This document shows, in pieces, positions 4,670 through 5,679 of a DNA stretch of 5,679 bases. Positions within the stretch are counted from its first letter, which is position 1; every line of letters starts with the position of its first letter. The notes under the pieces are model-generated. The model had not been told where the DNA came from, made no database searches, and worked only from the letters and a program-made list of their open reading frames with translations. Source of the DNA: Mycobacterium sp. (GTDB taxonomy: Bacteria; Actinomycetota; Actinomycetes; Mycobacteriales; Mycobacteriaceae); NCBI GenBank assembly GCA_029256565.1, contig JAQSXQ010000362.1:1-5679 (forward strand), read 5' to 3'. The position numbers were made by a program, and so were the translations under genes.

Positions 4670-5679
4670 CCGTCACGGTGAACGGCCAAGCGCTGCAGGA
4701 CGATCCGCGTCCCGGTCAGTGCCTGCGCACCTACCTGCGCGACCACGGCCACTTCGAGGTGAAGAAGGGGTGCGACGCCGGCGACTGCGGTGCCTGCTCG
4801 GTGCTCGTCGACGGCGCCGCCGTGCACTCCTGCGTGTTCCCGGCGTTCCGTGCCGCAGGCAGGGCCGTGACCACCGTCGCCGGTCTCGGCACGCCCGACG
4901 ATCTGCATCCGGTGCAGCGACGGTTCGCCGACGCCGCAGGCTTCCAATGCGGCTTCTGCACCGCGGGCATGGTCACCACGGCCTCGACCCTGACCGACAC
5001 CGACGACCTGGCCGAGCAGCTCAAGGGCAACCTGTGCCGGTGCACCGGCTACCGGGCGATCGCCGACGCGGTCGCCGGGCGCAGGAACGTCGAGAAGTCC
5101 GAGGGCGCAGCCGATCCCGGCCGATCGATCGGCGCACCCGCCGGACTACGGGTGGTCACCGGCACCGAGCAGTACACGATGGACTTCGCGCTCCCGGGAT
5201 TGCTGCACATGGCCGTGCTGCGTAGCCCCGTGGCCCACGCCCGCATCACGTCGATCGACACCGGTGCAGCGCAGCGCATCCCAGGTGTACGACTGGTGCT
5301 CACCCACCACGACAGTCCACCCGTTGCGTTCTCCACCGCCCGGCACGAGGACCGCAACGACGACCCCGACGACACCCGGGTATTCGACGACACCGTCCGG
5401 TTCGCCGGCCAGCGGGTCGCCGCGGTGGTCGCCGATAGCCCGGGTGCCGCCGCGGCCGCCTGCCGAGCCATCGCCGTCGAATACCAGGTGCTGCCAGCGG
5501 TCTTCGATCCCGAGGCGGCCCGGTCCCCCGGCGCTCCACTCGTACACGCGGGCAAGGGGCCAGAGGCGCGGATCAGCGATGTGTCGCGCAACGTGGTCGC
5601 CGAACTGCACGGCGGCCTCGGCGACGTCGATGCGGGCGTGGCGGCGGCGCGTGCCGCGGGCGGTGCGGTGGTGAGTGGT
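4666..5679 (+). CDS. Fused 2Fe-2S / molybdopterin subunit of a xanthine dehydrogenase family enzyme (3' end outside window)
   Basis: An open frame from the ATG at 4666 to the window edge, 338 residues visible. Residues 1-136 form the two-cluster iron-sulfur subunit: Cys36, 41, 44 and 56 (GCDAGDCGAC) for the plant-type cluster, and Cys95, 98, 124 and 126 (QCGFCTAGM and LCRCTGYR) for the second, so all eight ligands are kept. A short linker (about 137-155) leads into the alpha/beta hammerhead domain of the molybdopterin subunit (VTGTEQYTMD, then LHMAVLRSPVAHARI from 181, then FAGQRVAAVVAD). The Mo-binding domains lie beyond the window. The enzyme hydroxylates purines (xanthine to urate) and passes electrons to the FAD subunit encoded just upstream, whose stop it overlaps. 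In many bacteria these two parts are separate proteins; here no stop or start separates them. Confidence 0.92.
   Translation, partial: MTVTVNGQALQDDPRPGQCLRTYLRDHGHFEVKKGCDAGDCGACSVLVDGAAVHSCVFPAFRAAGRAVTTVAGLGTPDDLHPVQRRFADAAGFQCGFCTAGMVTTASTLTDTDDLAEQLKGNLCRCTGYRAIADAVAGRRNVEKSEGAADPGRSIGAPAGLRVVTGTEQYTMDFALPGLLHMAVLRSPVAHARITSIDTGAAQRIPGVRLVLTHHDSPPVAFSTARHEDRNDDPDDTRVFDDTVRFAGQRVAAVVADSPGAAAAACRAIAVEYQVLPAVFDPEAARSPGAPLVHAGKGPEARISDVSRNVVAELHGGLGDVDAGVAAARAAGGAVVSG

Noticed and set aside
1..5679. Search for tRNA or rRNA genes, CRISPR arrays, insertion sequences or phage attachment sites
   Set aside because: No cloverleaf, regularly spaced direct repeats, transposase frames or terminal inverted repeats were seen by eye.

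Overview
The window comes from a high-GC actinomycete. The GC-rich third codon positions, the GTG starts, and the close match of the anti-sigma and sigma genes to mycobacterial UsfX/RsbW and SigF (recalled, not searched) point to a rapidly growing Mycobacterium (Mycolicibacterium). No species is assigned.

Layout. (1) 1-1296, plus strand: the tail of OHCU decarboxylase (uraD), 5-hydroxyisourate hydrolase (uraH) and urate oxidase form a tight operon. It converts urate to allantoin. (2) 1304-2364, minus strand: an anti-sigma/sigma pair (rsbW then sigF), translationally coupled and converging on the uricase gene with only 7 bases between stop codons. A plausible SigF-type promoter lies just upstream of rsbW. 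(3) 2365-2649: a regulatory gap with a hairpin, then a small CsbD-family stress protein on the plus strand and a very long terminator hairpin shared with the next, convergent operon. (4) 2950-3710, minus strand: an SRPBCC (AHSA1-like) protein and a cysteine-free ArsR-family repressor, coupled by an ATGA overlap. (5) 3711-3835: a divergent control region with two identical-arm inverted repeats, TGCAAC-N6-GTTGCA. (6) 3836-5679, plus strand: the FAD subunit of a xanthine-dehydrogenase-family enzyme, then a single open frame that fuses the 2Fe-2S subunit to the molybdopterin subunit. The second gene runs off the window.

Together the outer genes read as purine catabolism: hypoxanthine/xanthine to urate by the molybdoenzyme, then 5-hydroxyisourate, OHCU and allantoin. 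A stress-sigma module and a small ArsR/SRPBCC operon sit between the two halves.

The most notable observation is that the SigF open frame is intact but lacks about 44 residues near its N-terminus. The gap covers the region before the DDLVQVARVG motif, that is sigma region 1.2 and most of 2.1, while regions 2.2 to 4 are preserved. The second is the pair of matched operators upstream of the ArsR operon.
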